Positions 43,474 to 52,189 are shown, counted from the first letter of the stretch. The stretch: 64,000 bases of DNA from Wocania_A spongiicola (GCF_023502325.1 NZ_JAMFLZ010000004.1:62001-126000), one strand, 5' to 3'. The notes: generated from the letters alone by a model not told the origin. Numbers and translations are program-made.

Positions 43474-45573
43474 ATGAAGAGATTCGTTGTCCTATTTCTA
43501 CTTTTAGTTCAATATAATATATATGCACAAGATACTTTCCAATATGAAAAGGCTCCAGTTTTTCCTAATTGCGAAACGATAGAAATTGATTCATTACAAC
43601 AGTGTTTTGATACGAATGTATTCACGCATGTTTACGAGAACTTTAAAGTGCCACAAAAAGTTTTAGATGAAAATTATAAAGGTAATGTTGCAGTGCTTTT
43701 TGAAGTAGATACAACAGGCCTATTTAAGGTTATTTATATTGATGCCATTTATAAAGAATTAAAAGACGAAACAAAAAGGGTTTTTGGGCTTTTACCTAAA
43801 ATAAAACCAGCAACTTATAACGGAAGAGTAACCTATAAGCAATATTCTACTTCTATTAAAATACCATTAATAAATCAATCTATAGTTTCTAAAAGCGTCA
43901 CAAAAGTTAATGCTTTTTCCAAATTAGAAGCAAAAGCAAAAACAGAATTTGACAGCGTAAATGCTAGTTTAGTAGCTTTTGAAAATAAAGGTTATACAAG
44001 TCAGTTAAATATTCCTTTTACGCATAGCGATTATTCAAAGTTTGACAGGCAAATGAATTTGATTGGAACCAATAGTCACACCGCATCAAAACCATTTGTT
44101 TATGAAGAGGTTTCAAAATATTACAATTTTAAAGCCGAAAAGGAAAAACTTAAAAAAGAAACTGATACTTGGGCTGGAAGAAAACTTTGGAATGAGCATT
44201 TAGTACAATTGCAAGGAAAAGATTATTGGTTTACTATAGACCCTATTTTTGATTTACAAGTTGGGAAAGATACCGATGCAGAATTTAGCTCAACCTATAA
44301 TAATACCCGAGGATTTTTAGTTCGAGGAGGTTTAGGTAAAAAGTTGAATTTTTATGCCTCTGTTTTTGAAAGCCAAGGGCGTTTTGCAAAATATGTTAAT
44401 GAGTATGCCGAAAGTTTAAAAGCGTTTGGTCCAGATCCAGCAATAATTCCTGGTCGTGGTATTGCTAAACGTTTTAAAAGTGATTCTTACGATTACCCTG
44501 TTGCTGAAGCATATTTGTCGTACGCTCCAGCAAAATTTATAAATATTCAGTTTGGGCATGGTAAAAACTTTATTGGTGATGGGTATCGATCTTTATTATT
44601 AAGCGATGTAGCGAGTCCACATCCGTTTTTGAAATTGAACACTAAATTTTGGAAAATAAAATACACCAATACTTGGATGTGGTTAAGAGACGTGCGACCA
44701 GAAGTTACTGAAGACGGAGCGTTTTTAACCAAATACATGGCCAATCACTACTTAAGTTGGAATGTTTCCAAAAGATTTAATTTAGGTTTGTTTGAATCGG
44801 TTATTTGGACGAATTCAAATGATAGAGGTTTTGATGTAAACTATTTAAACCCTATTATATTTTACAGAGCCATCGAATTTGAAACAGGACAAGACGCAGG
44901 GAATGCTATTATTGGGGCATCGGCAAAATATAAATGGAATGATAATGTAAATATTTATAGTCAATTTGTTTTAGATGAATTTTCGCTAAATGATATTAAA
45001 GGAGGAGAAAAAAGTTGGAAAAATAAATATGGTTACCAAATAGGTGTTAAATATTTTAATGCTTTTAAGGTTAGCAATTTAATGCTTCAGTTTGAATATA
45101 ATAGAATAAGACCTTATACATATTCGCATAATACAATAGCAACAAATTATGGGCATAACAACCAATCTATGGCGCATTTATGGGGTGCAAATTTCAGCGA
45201 AGCTATACTAATTGGTCGTTATCATTACAAACGTTGGTTTGCCAATGCTAAGTTTATTTTTGGTGTTCGTGGCTTAGATTTTAATGACGGAACTGATAAC
45301 TTTAGTTATGGAGGAAATGTGTATCGAGATTATGATGATCGACCTTTTGATACCGGTGTTGAAGTGGGACAAGGTATAAAAACAAAAACCTTCAACGGGA
45401 ATTTACAAGCGGGGTATTTAATAAACCCTTCATCAAACCTTAAGGTATTTACTGATATTAATTTCAGAAATTTTGCCCCAGAATCTATTACAACTTCAAC
45501 GTTTAAAAGCAGTACAGTTTGGTTTAATTTTGGACTTAGAACCGATTTATTTAATTGGTATTTTGATAACTAA
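43474..45573 (+). CDS. remB: Gliding motility outer-membrane protein RemB, with TonB-CTD-like N-terminus
   Basis: A 699-residue exported protein: signal peptide (MKRFVVLFLLLVQYNIYAQ), then residues about 22-130 that match the C-terminal domain of the two TonB proteins upstream (APVFPNCE, a second Cys about 15 residues on, FEVDTTGLF, LLPKIKPATYNG), then a long region rich in alternating aromatic strands typical of an outer-membrane barrel (about 235-699, ending WYFDN). RemB is a surface protein involved in gliding in F. johnsoniae; its mechanism is not known. The TATCTTTC sequence at 43439-43446 is a 7-of-8 match to the -7 box. The gene converges with the MBL gene. Confidence 0.8.
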   Translation: MKRFVVLFLLLVQYNIYAQDTFQYEKAPVFPNCETIEIDSLQQCFDTNVFTHVYENFKVPQKVLDENYKGNVAVLFEVDTTGLFKVIYIDAIYKELKDETKRVFGLLPKIKPATYNGRVTYKQYSTSIKIPLINQSIVSKSVTKVNAFSKLEAKAKTEFDSVNASLVAFENKGYTSQLNIPFTHSDYSKFDRQMNLIGTNSHTASKPFVYEEVSKYYNFKAEKEKLKKETDTWAGRKLWNEHLVQLQGKDYWFTIDPIFDLQVGKDTDAEFSSTYNNTRGFLVRGGLGKKLNFYASVFESQGRFAKYVNEYAESLKAFGPDPAIIPGRGIAKRFKSDSYDYPVAEAYLSYAPAKFINIQFGHGKNFIGDGYRSLLLSDVASPHPFLKLNTKFWKIKYTNTWMWLRDVRPEVTEDGAFLTKYMANHYLSWNVSKRFNLGLFESVIWTNSNDRGFDVNYLNPIIFYRAIEFETGQDAGNAIIGASAKYKWNDNVNIYSQFVLDEFSLNDIKGGEKSWKNKYGYQIGVKYFNAFKVSNLMLQFEYNRIRPYTYSHNTIATNYGHNNQSMAHLWGANFSEAILIGRYHYKRWFANAKFIFGVRGLDFNDGTDNFSYGGNVYRDYDDRPFDTGVEVGQGIKTKTFNGNLQAGYLINPSSNLKVFTDINFRNFAPESITTSTFKSSTVWFNFGLRTDLFNWYFDN

Positions 45574-45576
45574 TCA

Positions 45577-45596
45577 ATTCTTGCGAAATCAAGAAT
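45577..45596. terminator. Possible terminator between converging remB and MBL genes
   Basis: Inverted repeat ATTCTTG / CAAGAAT with a 6-nt loop, followed by a broken T run. It sits in a 70-bp gap between convergent stops and is weaker than the other terminators here. Confidence 0.4.
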
Positions 45597-45643
45597 CTAC
45601 TTTTAAGTTTATTTATATCAATTTTTAATGAAGTTGAATTAAC

Positions 45644-46540
45644 TTATTCTTCTTTTAAACTTCTATAAAACGTTTGACGTATTTGGGCGTCTTTAATAAA
45701 CCAATCTCCATAATTTAAAGCGGTGTATTCTTTGTTAATAGTTTCGTTATTTGTTACCTCTTCTTCGGTTTTTCCTTTTTTAATTTCTGCTAAAACACGG
45801 GTTTTTAGAGTTTTTAGCATGGTTAAGTATGCTGTTAATTCTTTTTTGTTTGATAGGTTTCTGTGTCCAGGAATAATTTTAGTGTCGTCATCAATTAGCA
45901 TTAAAGCACGCTTTGCAGCATTTATATAACCATTTACACTTCCGCCAGTTGCTAAATCTATAAATGGATATTTACCTTGAAAATAAGTGTCGCCCATATG
46001 TAGTACATTACTATTTATAAAATATATCATAGCATCGCCATCAGTATGTGCATTATCTACATGAAAAACCATAATGTCTTCACCATTCATATGAAACGTT
46101 ATGTTATCCGAAAAAGAAACCAATGGTAATTTTGTTGGAGAAGCTTTGGTAGTCCTGTTTCGGTATTTATCAAACTGATCTACACTCATACGTTTTCTAA
46201 CATTATCATGGGCTACTATAATAGCGCCTTCATTTTTAATATTTTCGTTGCCGCCAACATGGTCGTGATGCCAATGTGTATTGATTAAAAACTTTATGGG
46301 TTTATTACTAATTGCTTTAATGGCGGTTAAAATTTTAGGCGTTAATGGGGCAAACTGGCTGTCAATCATAACAATACCATCTTCTCCAACAGAAATACCA
46401 ATATTACCACCTTGACCTTCTAGCATATATATGTTCTCAGACAGTTTGTTGGTTTTAATAACAACATCGTTGTTTTGTGCGCAAACTATTAAGGAAAAGC
46501 AAAAAACAAAAAGAGAAAATATAGCTTTTAAAGATTTCAT
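45644..46540 (-). CDS. Secreted MBL-fold metallo-hydrolase
   Basis: A 298-residue protein with a signal peptide (FVFCFSLIVCAQN). The metallo-beta-lactamase fold is shown by NTHWHHDHVGG (HxHxDH), a further metal His in DNAHTDGDAMIYF and a C-terminal IPGHRN. The family contains lactamases, lactonases and quinone-related hydrolases, and the substrate is not readable from sequence; it is not one of the recognisable class B lactamase types. It stands alone between remB and the ctaB cluster. Confidence 0.9.
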   Translation of the reverse strand: MKSLKAIFSLFVFCFSLIVCAQNNDVVIKTNKLSENIYMLEGQGGNIGISVGEDGIVMIDSQFAPLTPKILTAIKAISNKPIKFLINTHWHHDHVGGNENIKNEGAIIVAHDNVRKRMSVDQFDKYRNRTTKASPTKLPLVSFSDNITFHMNGEDIMVFHVDNAHTDGDAMIYFINSNVLHMGDTYFQGKYPFIDLATGGSVNGYINAAKRALMLIDDDTKIIPGHRNLSNKKELTAYLTMLKTLKTRVLAEIKKGKTEEEVTNNETINKEYTALNYGDWFIKDAQIRQTFYRSLKEE

Positions 46541-46625
46541 AATAAGATGTGTAATGTTAAGTTTTCAATAAAAATACAAAATCTTGAGAGGTTAATGATG
46601 TAAATAAATTTACCGCTAAAAAGGA

Positions 46626-46656
46626 TTGCTCAAATTGCTTTAATAAAGTATCTTTG
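46626..46656 (+). promoter_or_regulatory. -33/-7 promoter before ctaB
   Basis: TTG at 46626-46628, 20 bp spacer, then TATCTTTG at 46649-46656, a full TAnnTTTG match. The TTG start codon of ctaB is 35 nt further on. Confidence 0.55.
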
Positions 46657-46691
46657 CACTCGCATTATAAAGCGACCAAGAAAAGGAAACA

Positions 46692-47585
46692 TTGAGCAAC
46701 TCAAAATCTTCATTAGCAACATATTCTGTAATTTCAGATTTTAAGGAAATCACAAAAATGCGATTAGCATTAAGTGTTGTTTTTTCTTCACTTGCAGGCT
46801 ATTTATTAGGCGCAGAAACCGTAGATTTTAAAACTCTAATTTTACTAGCTTTTGGCGGGTATTTTATGGTTGGAGCTTCAAACGCATTTAATCAAATTAT
46901 TGAAAAAGATTTAGATGCCTTAATGAGTCGTACTAAAAATAGGCCAATTCCAGGAGGAAGAATGTCTGTTACTACTGCTTTTATAATTGCATCAATTTTT
47001 ACATTATTAGGCATTATTATACTATACACCATCAATAAGCAAACGGCTATGTTTGGTGCTATTTCAATATTTTTATATACATGTGTTTATACGCCTTTAA
47101 AAACTAAAACACCATTAGCGGTTTTTGTTGGAGCTATACCAGGTGCCATTCCGTTTATGTTAGGTTGGGTTGCAGCTACAGACGATTTTGGTATAGAACC
47201 AGGAACTTTGTTTGCATTACAATTTTTTTGGCAATTCCCTCACTTTTGGGCTATTGGCTGGTTTTTATTTGAAGATTATAAAAAAGGCGGATTCTTTATG
47301 TTGCCAACAGGAAAGCAAGATAAAGGCACAGCAGTACAAACTATTATGTACACTGTTTGGACGCTAATAGTATCAATAATTCCTGTTTTTGGAGTTACTG
47401 GTAAATTAGAATTATCAATAGTATCAGCAGTTATCGTATTTCTTTTAGGACTATGGATGCTGTATTATGCAATTCGCTTATTTAAATTAATGACTGAAAA
47501 ATCAGCAAGACAGCTTATGCTAGTTAGTGTATCTTATATTTCATTAGTACAAGTTGTTTATGTAATTGATAAATTTATTAGATAA
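46692..47585 (+). CDS. ctaB: Protohaem IX farnesyltransferase (haem O synthase)
   Basis: A 297-residue membrane enzyme of the UbiA family that farnesylates haem B to haem O, the precursor of haem A for the oxidase. The prenyl-binding motif is NAFNQIIEKDLDALMSRTKN; the loop YTPLKTKTPLAVFVGAIPGA is also typical. Start: TTG 46692 (MSNSKSSL). An in-frame stop lies at 46668 with no ATG or GTG between, and the next ATG (46758) would cut into the conserved EITKMRLALSVV region. The subunit III gene follows 2 bp later. No ctaA (haem A synthase) is in the window. Confidence 0.95.
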   Translation: MSNSKSSLATYSVISDFKEITKMRLALSVVFSSLAGYLLGAETVDFKTLILLAFGGYFMVGASNAFNQIIEKDLDALMSRTKNRPIPGGRMSVTTAFIIASIFTLLGIIILYTINKQTAMFGAISIFLYTCVYTPLKTKTPLAVFVGAIPGAIPFMLGWVAATDDFGIEPGTLFALQFFWQFPHFWAIGWFLFEDYKKGGFFMLPTGKQDKGTAVQTIMYTVWTLIVSIIPVFGVTGKLELSIVSAVIVFLLGLWMLYYAIRLFKLMTEKSARQLMLVSVSYISLVQVVYVIDKFIR

Positions 47586-47587
47586 CC

Positions 47588-48169
47588 ATGGATTTAACTC
47601 AAGGGACTTTAGAAGAAAAAAATAACCGAGCAAAAAAAATGATGCTTTGGTTTAGCCTTATTTCATTATTTATGGCTTTTGCAGGATTAACAAGTGCTGT
47701 AATTATTAGCAGGAAACGACCAGATTGGTCTAGCGAATTAGAATTACCAAATATTTTTTTAATCAGTGTTTTTGTTACTATTGTAAGTAGTATTACTTTT
47801 ATTTTGGCAAAACAAGCATTAAAAAAAGGAAATAGATCGTTAACATCTATATTAATAGTAACAACATTTTGTTTAGGAATTTTATTCGTGTTTTTACAGT
47901 TTGAAGGATTTAATGCTTTAATAGAATCCGGTTATAGATTTACAGGAGAAATAAGTAACCCAAAAGCTTCTTTTGTCTTCTTGATAGCTTTCTTTCATGT
48001 TTTACATGTAGTTGCAGGACTAATATGCATTTTAGTAGTAATTTATAATCATTTTAAACAAAAGTATAATGCAACTAAAATACTTGGGTTTGAATTGGCA
48101 GCTACCTTTTGGCATTTTGTTGGTATACTATGGGTATTTCTTTATTTATTACTAACTTTTGTAGGGTAA
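47588..48169 (+). CDS. Cytochrome c oxidase subunit III, short form
   Basis: A 193-residue membrane protein with five helices of the haem-copper oxidase subunit III family. Conserved features are FFHVLHVVAGL and ATFWHFVGILWVFLYLLL at the C-terminus. It starts 2 bp after ctaB. A second, longer subunit III gene follows 138 bp later; having both is usual in Flavobacteriia. Which one occupies the oxidase, or whether both do, is not decided by sequence. Confidence 0.92.
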   Translation: MDLTQGTLEEKNNRAKKMMLWFSLISLFMAFAGLTSAVIISRKRPDWSSELELPNIFLISVFVTIVSSITFILAKQALKKGNRSLTSILIVTTFCLGILFVFLQFEGFNALIESGYRFTGEISNPKASFVFLIAFFHVLHVVAGLICILVVIYNHFKQKYNATKILGFELAATFWHFVGILWVFLYLLLTFVG

Positions 48170-48271
48170 AATTATAAAGGTTTTTTCTGAAAAAAGAAGG
48201 TTTTAGATATAATGCGTTATAACCATTTTAAAAATTACTTAAACGATATTTTATTACATAGATAATTTGAT

Positions 48272-48279
48272 TATTTTTG
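48272..48279 (+). promoter_or_regulatory. -7 promoter element before the long subunit III gene
   Basis: TATTTTTG matches TAnnTTTG and lies 28 nt before the start at 48308, inside the 138-bp gap. It suggests the second half of the cluster can be transcribed separately from ctaB. Confidence 0.45.
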
Positions 48280-48307
48280 TGCAACTTTTAAATAACAACC
48301 ATTACAT

Positions 48308-49288
48308 ATGAGTACTACAGTTGTAAATACTGGAACAGAAGGTAAAACTTGGGGCGGAGGAAATAAACCGCTAAATGCAAGTTATGGTAAAATGATGATG
48401 TGGTTTTTCATCGTTTCAGATGCTTTAACGTTCTCTGGGTTTTTAGCGGCCTACGGATTTTCAAGATTTAAATTTATAGATTCATGGCCAATTGCCGATG
48501 AAGTGTTTACTCACTTTCCATTTTTACACGGTGTAGATGCACCAATGTATTATGTGGCTTTTATGACATTTGTACTTATTATGTCGTCTGTAACCATGGT
48601 GTTAGCGGTTGATGCTGGTCATCATTTAAATAAAGGAAAAGTAACCATTTACATGTTTTTAACCATTATTGGTGGTTTAATATTTGTGGGCTCTCAAGCT
48701 TGGGAATGGAATACTTTTATTAAAGGAGACTATGGCGCTATTCAAACAAAAGGAGGTAACATATTACAGTTTGTAGATACTGACGGTCATCGAGTTGCAC
48801 TAAGAGATTTTGCAGTTGCAGAAGAAACGTATAGAGCAGAGCATGGTCGAAAAGACGGGTTGTGGTTTGTACAAGAAGGGACATTGCCAACCTATACCGT
48901 TGATGAGGTTATTAATGGTTTTGAAGCGCATGATAATATTTTAGTAAGAACACAAATTATAGACGATGCTGGTAAAAAAACAGTGCTATCTAGAGGAGAA
49001 TCATTAAAGCTTTTAAAAGAGAATGGTAGAACTGTTGTAGAAGGGGCTAATCTACATGTAAACGAGTATGGCTCACCATTATTTGCAGATTTCTTTTTCT
49101 TTATAACAGGTTTTCACGGTTTTCACGTATTCTCTGGAGTTATTATTAATATCATCATTTTCTTTAATGTGATATTAGGAACTTACGAAAGACGTAAAAA
49201 CTACGAAATGGTTGAAAAAGTTGGTTTATACTGGCACTTTGTAGATTTAGTTTGGGTATTTGTATTTACATTCTTCTACCTAGTTTAA
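48308..49288 (+). CDS. coxC: Cytochrome c oxidase subunit III, long form with soluble insertion
   Basis: A 326-residue subunit III. N-terminal helices (KMMMWFFIVSDALTFSGFL) and C-terminal helices (FFFFITGFHGFHVFSGVI, LYWHFVDLVWVFVFTFFYLV) are canonical. Between them, residues about 145-255 form a hydrophilic insertion absent from ordinary subunit III (it includes QFVDTDGHRVALRDFAVAEE and DGLWFVQEGTLPTYTVDEV), probably exposed on one membrane face. It is followed by subunit IV at 52 bp. Confidence 0.94.
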   Translation: MSTTVVNTGTEGKTWGGGNKPLNASYGKMMMWFFIVSDALTFSGFLAAYGFSRFKFIDSWPIADEVFTHFPFLHGVDAPMYYVAFMTFVLIMSSVTMVLAVDAGHHLNKGKVTIYMFLTIIGGLIFVGSQAWEWNTFIKGDYGAIQTKGGNILQFVDTDGHRVALRDFAVAEETYRAEHGRKDGLWFVQEGTLPTYTVDEVINGFEAHDNILVRTQIIDDAGKKTVLSRGESLKLLKENGRTVVEGANLHVNEYGSPLFADFFFFITGFHGFHVFSGVIINIIIFFNVILGTYERRKNYEMVEKVGLYWHFVDLVWVFVFTFFYLV

Positions 49289-49340
49289 TTAAAATATATT
49301 TCATTTCCTTGAAGAAAGGAGACATTAAAAGCATTTAAAA

Positions 49341-49721
49341 ATGGCACACGAACATAAATTAGAAATATTTAGAGGCTTATTAAAATTTAAGTCAAACACT
49401 CAAAAAATTTGGGGCGTTTTAATTTTTCTTACCATTGTAACTATAGTAGAAGTAGTGTTAGGGATATTAAAACCAGAGATATTAATGGGGCAAGTTTTAG
49501 GGATGAAAGCTTTAAACTGGATTTTTATCATCTTAACCATAGTAAAAGCCTATTACATTACTTGGGATTTTATGCACATGCGAGATGAGTTAAAAAGCTT
49601 AAGACGCATGGTAGTTTGGACAGCAATCTTTCTAATTTTATATTTAATATTCATCTTGTTACAAGAAGGCGGCTATGTTTTTGATGTTTATAAAGATGGA
49701 TTTGTTAAAAGAGATTTCTAA
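49341..49721 (+). CDS. Cytochrome c oxidase subunit IV
   Basis: A 126-residue membrane protein with three helices (about 22-42, 52-70, 88-108) of the prokaryotic COX4 family; VVLGILKPEI, KAYYITWDFMHMRDEL and RMVVWTAIFLILYLIF are typical. It is a small structural subunit with no cofactor. It is the last gene before a terminator. Confidence 0.92.
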   Translation: MAHEHKLEIFRGLLKFKSNTQKIWGVLIFLTIVTIVEVVLGILKPEILMGQVLGMKALNWIFIILTIVKAYYITWDFMHMRDELKSLRRMVVWTAIFLILYLIFILLQEGGYVFDVYKDGFVKRDF

Positions 49722-49774
49722 AGACTTTATTTATAGTTTACACATAGTGTAATTTAAGTGTTAAATAGATATAC

Positions 49775-49803
49775 AAAGGCGGTTTTTAGACTGCCTTTTT
49801 TTA
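49775..49803 (+). terminator. Rho-independent terminator after subunit IV
   Basis: Stem AAAGGCGGT / ACTGCCTTT (9 bp with one G-T pair), TTTTAG loop, then a T run that merges into the next promoter box. Confidence 0.8.
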
Positions 49804-49809
49804 TTTTTG
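49802..49809 (+). promoter_or_regulatory. -7 promoter element for the SCO-like gene cluster
   Basis: TATTTTTG matches TAnnTTTG; it directly abuts the preceding terminator and lies 37 nt before the start at 49847. Confidence 0.45.
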
Positions 49810-49846
49810 CAACCGTATTTATTTTCAATAAAAAGGCATCTATTCA

Positions 49847-50572
49847 ATGGATTATAAGAAAATTAGCCGTTATGTAGTTTTAGGAGTTTTATTTTTTCTT
49901 CCTGTAACATTTTTGTTGTTTTTATATCCTGCAACTCACAATTATGAACCATTGGATATAGTAAATGAAAATGTATTAGATTTACAATCGTTTTCTTCAA
50001 ACTCTAGCGAGCAAATTATATTAAAAGATCACATTACTGTGCTGGGTTTTTTTGGTAATGAGCCTGATAATAAATCAACAACAGCTTTAAATTTAAAAGA
50101 ACTTGTTTACGATAAGTTTAAAGGCTTTAAGCGTTTTCAAATAGTAATTATAATGCCAAAGGGTACTGAGTCTGCTGTTGAAAACCTTAAAAGAGAAATA
50201 GCATCATATGAAGATTTGCGATTTTGGCATTTTCTTTTTGGAGAGCCAAATGATATTCAACGTTTATTTTATAGCTTAAAATCGAAACCGAATCTTAGCG
50301 GTAATTTGTCATCAGATAATGTTTTTGTTGTTGATAAAGATTTAAACCAACGTGGTAGATTAGATGATAGAACTGATAAAGAACTGGAAAAGGGAGAACC
50401 TATTTATGGGCTATATTCTTATAATTGTATTGAAGTTGCAGAAATTAAAAATAAAATGAGTGACGATTTACGTATTTTATTTACAGAATATAGACAAAAA
50501 CGAAAAGGCGAATTTAATTCTGATACTAGAAGAGCAAACGATTTAAATAAAACCAATGAGCAAGAAAACTAA
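49847..50572 (+). CDS. SCO/thioredoxin-fold membrane protein lacking the metal-binding cysteines
   Basis: A 241-residue protein with one N-terminal helix (about 10-29) and a periplasmic domain that follows the same order of elements as the SCO protein encoded next: ITVLGFFGNEPDN where SCO has its CxxxC strand, GFKRFQIVIIMPKGTESAVENL, FWHFLFGEPNDIQRLFYSL, and DNVFVVDKDLNQRGRLDDR where SCO has its His strand. The CxxxC and the His are absent, so it should not bind copper. It overlaps the true SCO gene by 17 nt. I infer an accessory or chaperone role in oxidase assembly; no function is established. Confidence 0.7.
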   Translation: MDYKKISRYVVLGVLFFLPVTFLLFLYPATHNYEPLDIVNENVLDLQSFSSNSSEQIILKDHITVLGFFGNEPDNKSTTALNLKELVYDKFKGFKRFQIVIIMPKGTESAVENLKREIASYEDLRFWHFLFGEPNDIQRLFYSLKSKPNLSGNLSSDNVFVVDKDLNQRGRLDDRTDKELEKGEPIYGLYSYNCIEVAEIKNKMSDDLRILFTEYRQKRKGEFNSDTRRANDLNKTNEQEN

Positions 50573-51302
50573 TTATTCATATATAGGTATAGCATTTATT
50601 ATACTAGTTTTTGGAATAATATTCATACCTAAAATTGTTGACAGAATATCTAATAACGATATTATACGCAATGAAAGTAGAAGTGATTCTGCTAAAGAAA
50701 AAAAGTCGACAAAATCAGATTTAGCATTCATTGAGATTAATGAGCAACCAAAAAAAGTGCCAACGTTTTCGTTTACTAATCAAGAAGGGAAAACAATTTC
50801 TAATAAAGATTATGAAGGGAAAGTTTATGTTATAGAATTTTTCTTTACAACATGCCCAACTATTTGCCCGCGGATGAATGCTAACCTTATTCAAATTCAA
50901 AATAGCTTTAAAGGTTTTGAAGATTTTGGTGTTGCATCATTCACTATTAATCCAGACTATGACACGCCAGAAATTCTAAAGGGATATGCAGAGCGCTATG
51001 GAGTGACTAACCCAAATTGGCATTTAATGACTGGTAATAAAGATGAAATTTATAAATTGGCGAACCAAGGGTTTAATTTATATACAGGAGAAAATGCAGA
51101 GGCCGAAGGAGGTTTTGAGCATTCTGGTAATTTTGCTTTAATTGATAAAAATGGATTTATACGCTCAAGAAAAGATAAATTTGGAAATCCCATAATCTAT
51201 TATAGAGGAATAATTTCAGAAGAAGAGAAAGTTGATGAAGATGGTGTTAAAGAAGAAATTAGTGCATTAAAAGAAGATATAAAAAAACTACTTAACGAAT
51301 AA
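50556..51302 (+). CDS. sco1: SCO1/SenC family copper-insertion protein
   Basis: A 248-residue membrane-anchored (helix about 8-25) thioredoxin-fold protein. The copper ligands are C100 and C104 in FFTTCPTICPRM and H189 in FEHSGNFALID. SCO proteins deliver copper or electrons to the CuA site of subunit II. Context, within the oxidase assembly cluster, agrees. The start overlaps the preceding gene by 17 nt, implying coupling with it. Confidence 0.94.
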   Translation: MSKKTNYSYIGIAFIILVFGIIFIPKIVDRISNNDIIRNESRSDSAKEKKSTKSDLAFIEINEQPKKVPTFSFTNQEGKTISNKDYEGKVYVIEFFFTTCPTICPRMNANLIQIQNSFKGFEDFGVASFTINPDYDTPEILKGYAERYGVTNPNWHLMTGNKDEIYKLANQGFNLYTGENAEAEGGFEHSGNFALIDKNGFIRSRKDKFGNPIIYYRGIISEEEKVDEDGVKEEISALKEDIKKLLNE

Positions 51303-51338
51303 TTTTCCGTTAAGAACGAAGCAAAGAACCTCTTAAAA

Positions 51339-51875
51339 ATGAATAATCAAGAACCTCTTTTAGACGATAAAAAATATAACAAGTTAATAGTTATATTATC
51401 AATAATTATCCCAATTGTTGTAGCTACTTTATTTAGAGTTAAAATACCAAACGTAGAACCTTTGAGCTTTTTACCTCCAATTTATGCAACTATAAATGGG
51501 CTAACAGCAGTTATTTTGGTTTTGGCTTTTTTAGCAATAAAAAAGAAAAAGATTGTACTTCATGAAAACCTAATGACTACAGCTATATGGTGTTCTGTAG
51601 TTTTTTTAGTTTTGTATGTGGCTTATCATATGACGAGTGATTCTACAAAATTTGGAGGAGAAGGTGTTATAAAATATGTTTACTATTTTATTTTATTAAC
51701 ACATATTGTTTTGTCTATTGCAGTTATCCCGTTCGTGTTAATCACTTATGTAAGAGCGATAACAAACAACTTTGAAAAACATAAAAAAATAGCCAGAATC
51801 ACATTCCCTTTATGGTTATATGTAGCAGTAACTGGCGTTATTGTTTATATAATGATTTCACCATATTATGTTTAA
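51339..51875 (+). CDS. DUF420 membrane protein (CtaM/YozB-like)
   Basis: A 178-residue protein with five helices; the family hallmarks are LPPIYATINGLTAVILVLAF, HENLMTTAIW, YHMTSDSTKFGG and LTHIVLSIAVIPFVLITYVR, with conserved His at H75 and in the YHM and THI segments. DUF420 proteins are linked to assembly of haem A-containing oxidases (CtaM in Gram-positives); a haem or copper role is inferred. It lies 36 bp after sco1. Confidence 0.9.
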   Translation: MNNQEPLLDDKKYNKLIVILSIIIPIVVATLFRVKIPNVEPLSFLPPIYATINGLTAVILVLAFLAIKKKKIVLHENLMTTAIWCSVVFLVLYVAYHMTSDSTKFGGEGVIKYVYYFILLTHIVLSIAVIPFVLITYVRAITNNFEKHKKIARITFPLWLYVAVTGVIVYIMISPYYV

Positions 51876-51879
51876 AACG

Positions 51880-52101
51880 ATGAAGAAGAGTAAAATAGTT
51901 TTTCTTGTTTTTTCTTTTTTCTTTTTCTTAGAAACAAATGGACAATGTGCCATGTGTCGTGCAGTTTTAGAAAGCGAAGAAGGGCAAGCTACAGCCGAAG
52001 GCATTAATGATGGTATTGTATACTTAATGGCAATACCATATATACTTGTAGGAGGATTAGCTTACTTTATTTATAAGAAATTCAATACGTTAAATAAATA
52101 A
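51880..52101 (+). CDS. Small membrane protein with CAMC motif
   Basis: A 73-residue protein: signal peptide or helix (MKKSKIVFLVFSFFFFLETN), then CAMCRAVLESEEG (C23, C26), and one helix (about 48-66). I place the start at ATG 51880, 4 bp after the DUF420 stop; ATG 51868 overlaps that gene and adds four residues. The CxxC right after membrane insertion faces the periplasm, and its position at the end of the oxidase assembly cluster suggests redox or copper handling. No characterised homologue is known to me, though similar small proteins occur at this place in related genomes. Confidence 0.75.
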   Translation: MKKSKIVFLVFSFFFFLETNGQCAMCRAVLESEEGQATAEGINDGIVYLMAIPYILVGGLAYFIYKKFNTLNK

Positions 52102-52189
52102 TAAAAATTTTTAGGTACAATTTTTGTAACATTTCTTTGTCTTTTAAGTCTAACTACAAAGCCTTAGCTTTATTAAATCAATCAAAGTA

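Noticed and set aside
48170..48271. TTTTTT-ctg-AAAAAA inverted repeat after the short subunit III gene as a terminator
   Set aside because: The stem is only A-T pairs and would be too weak; a GC-containing stem is lacking.
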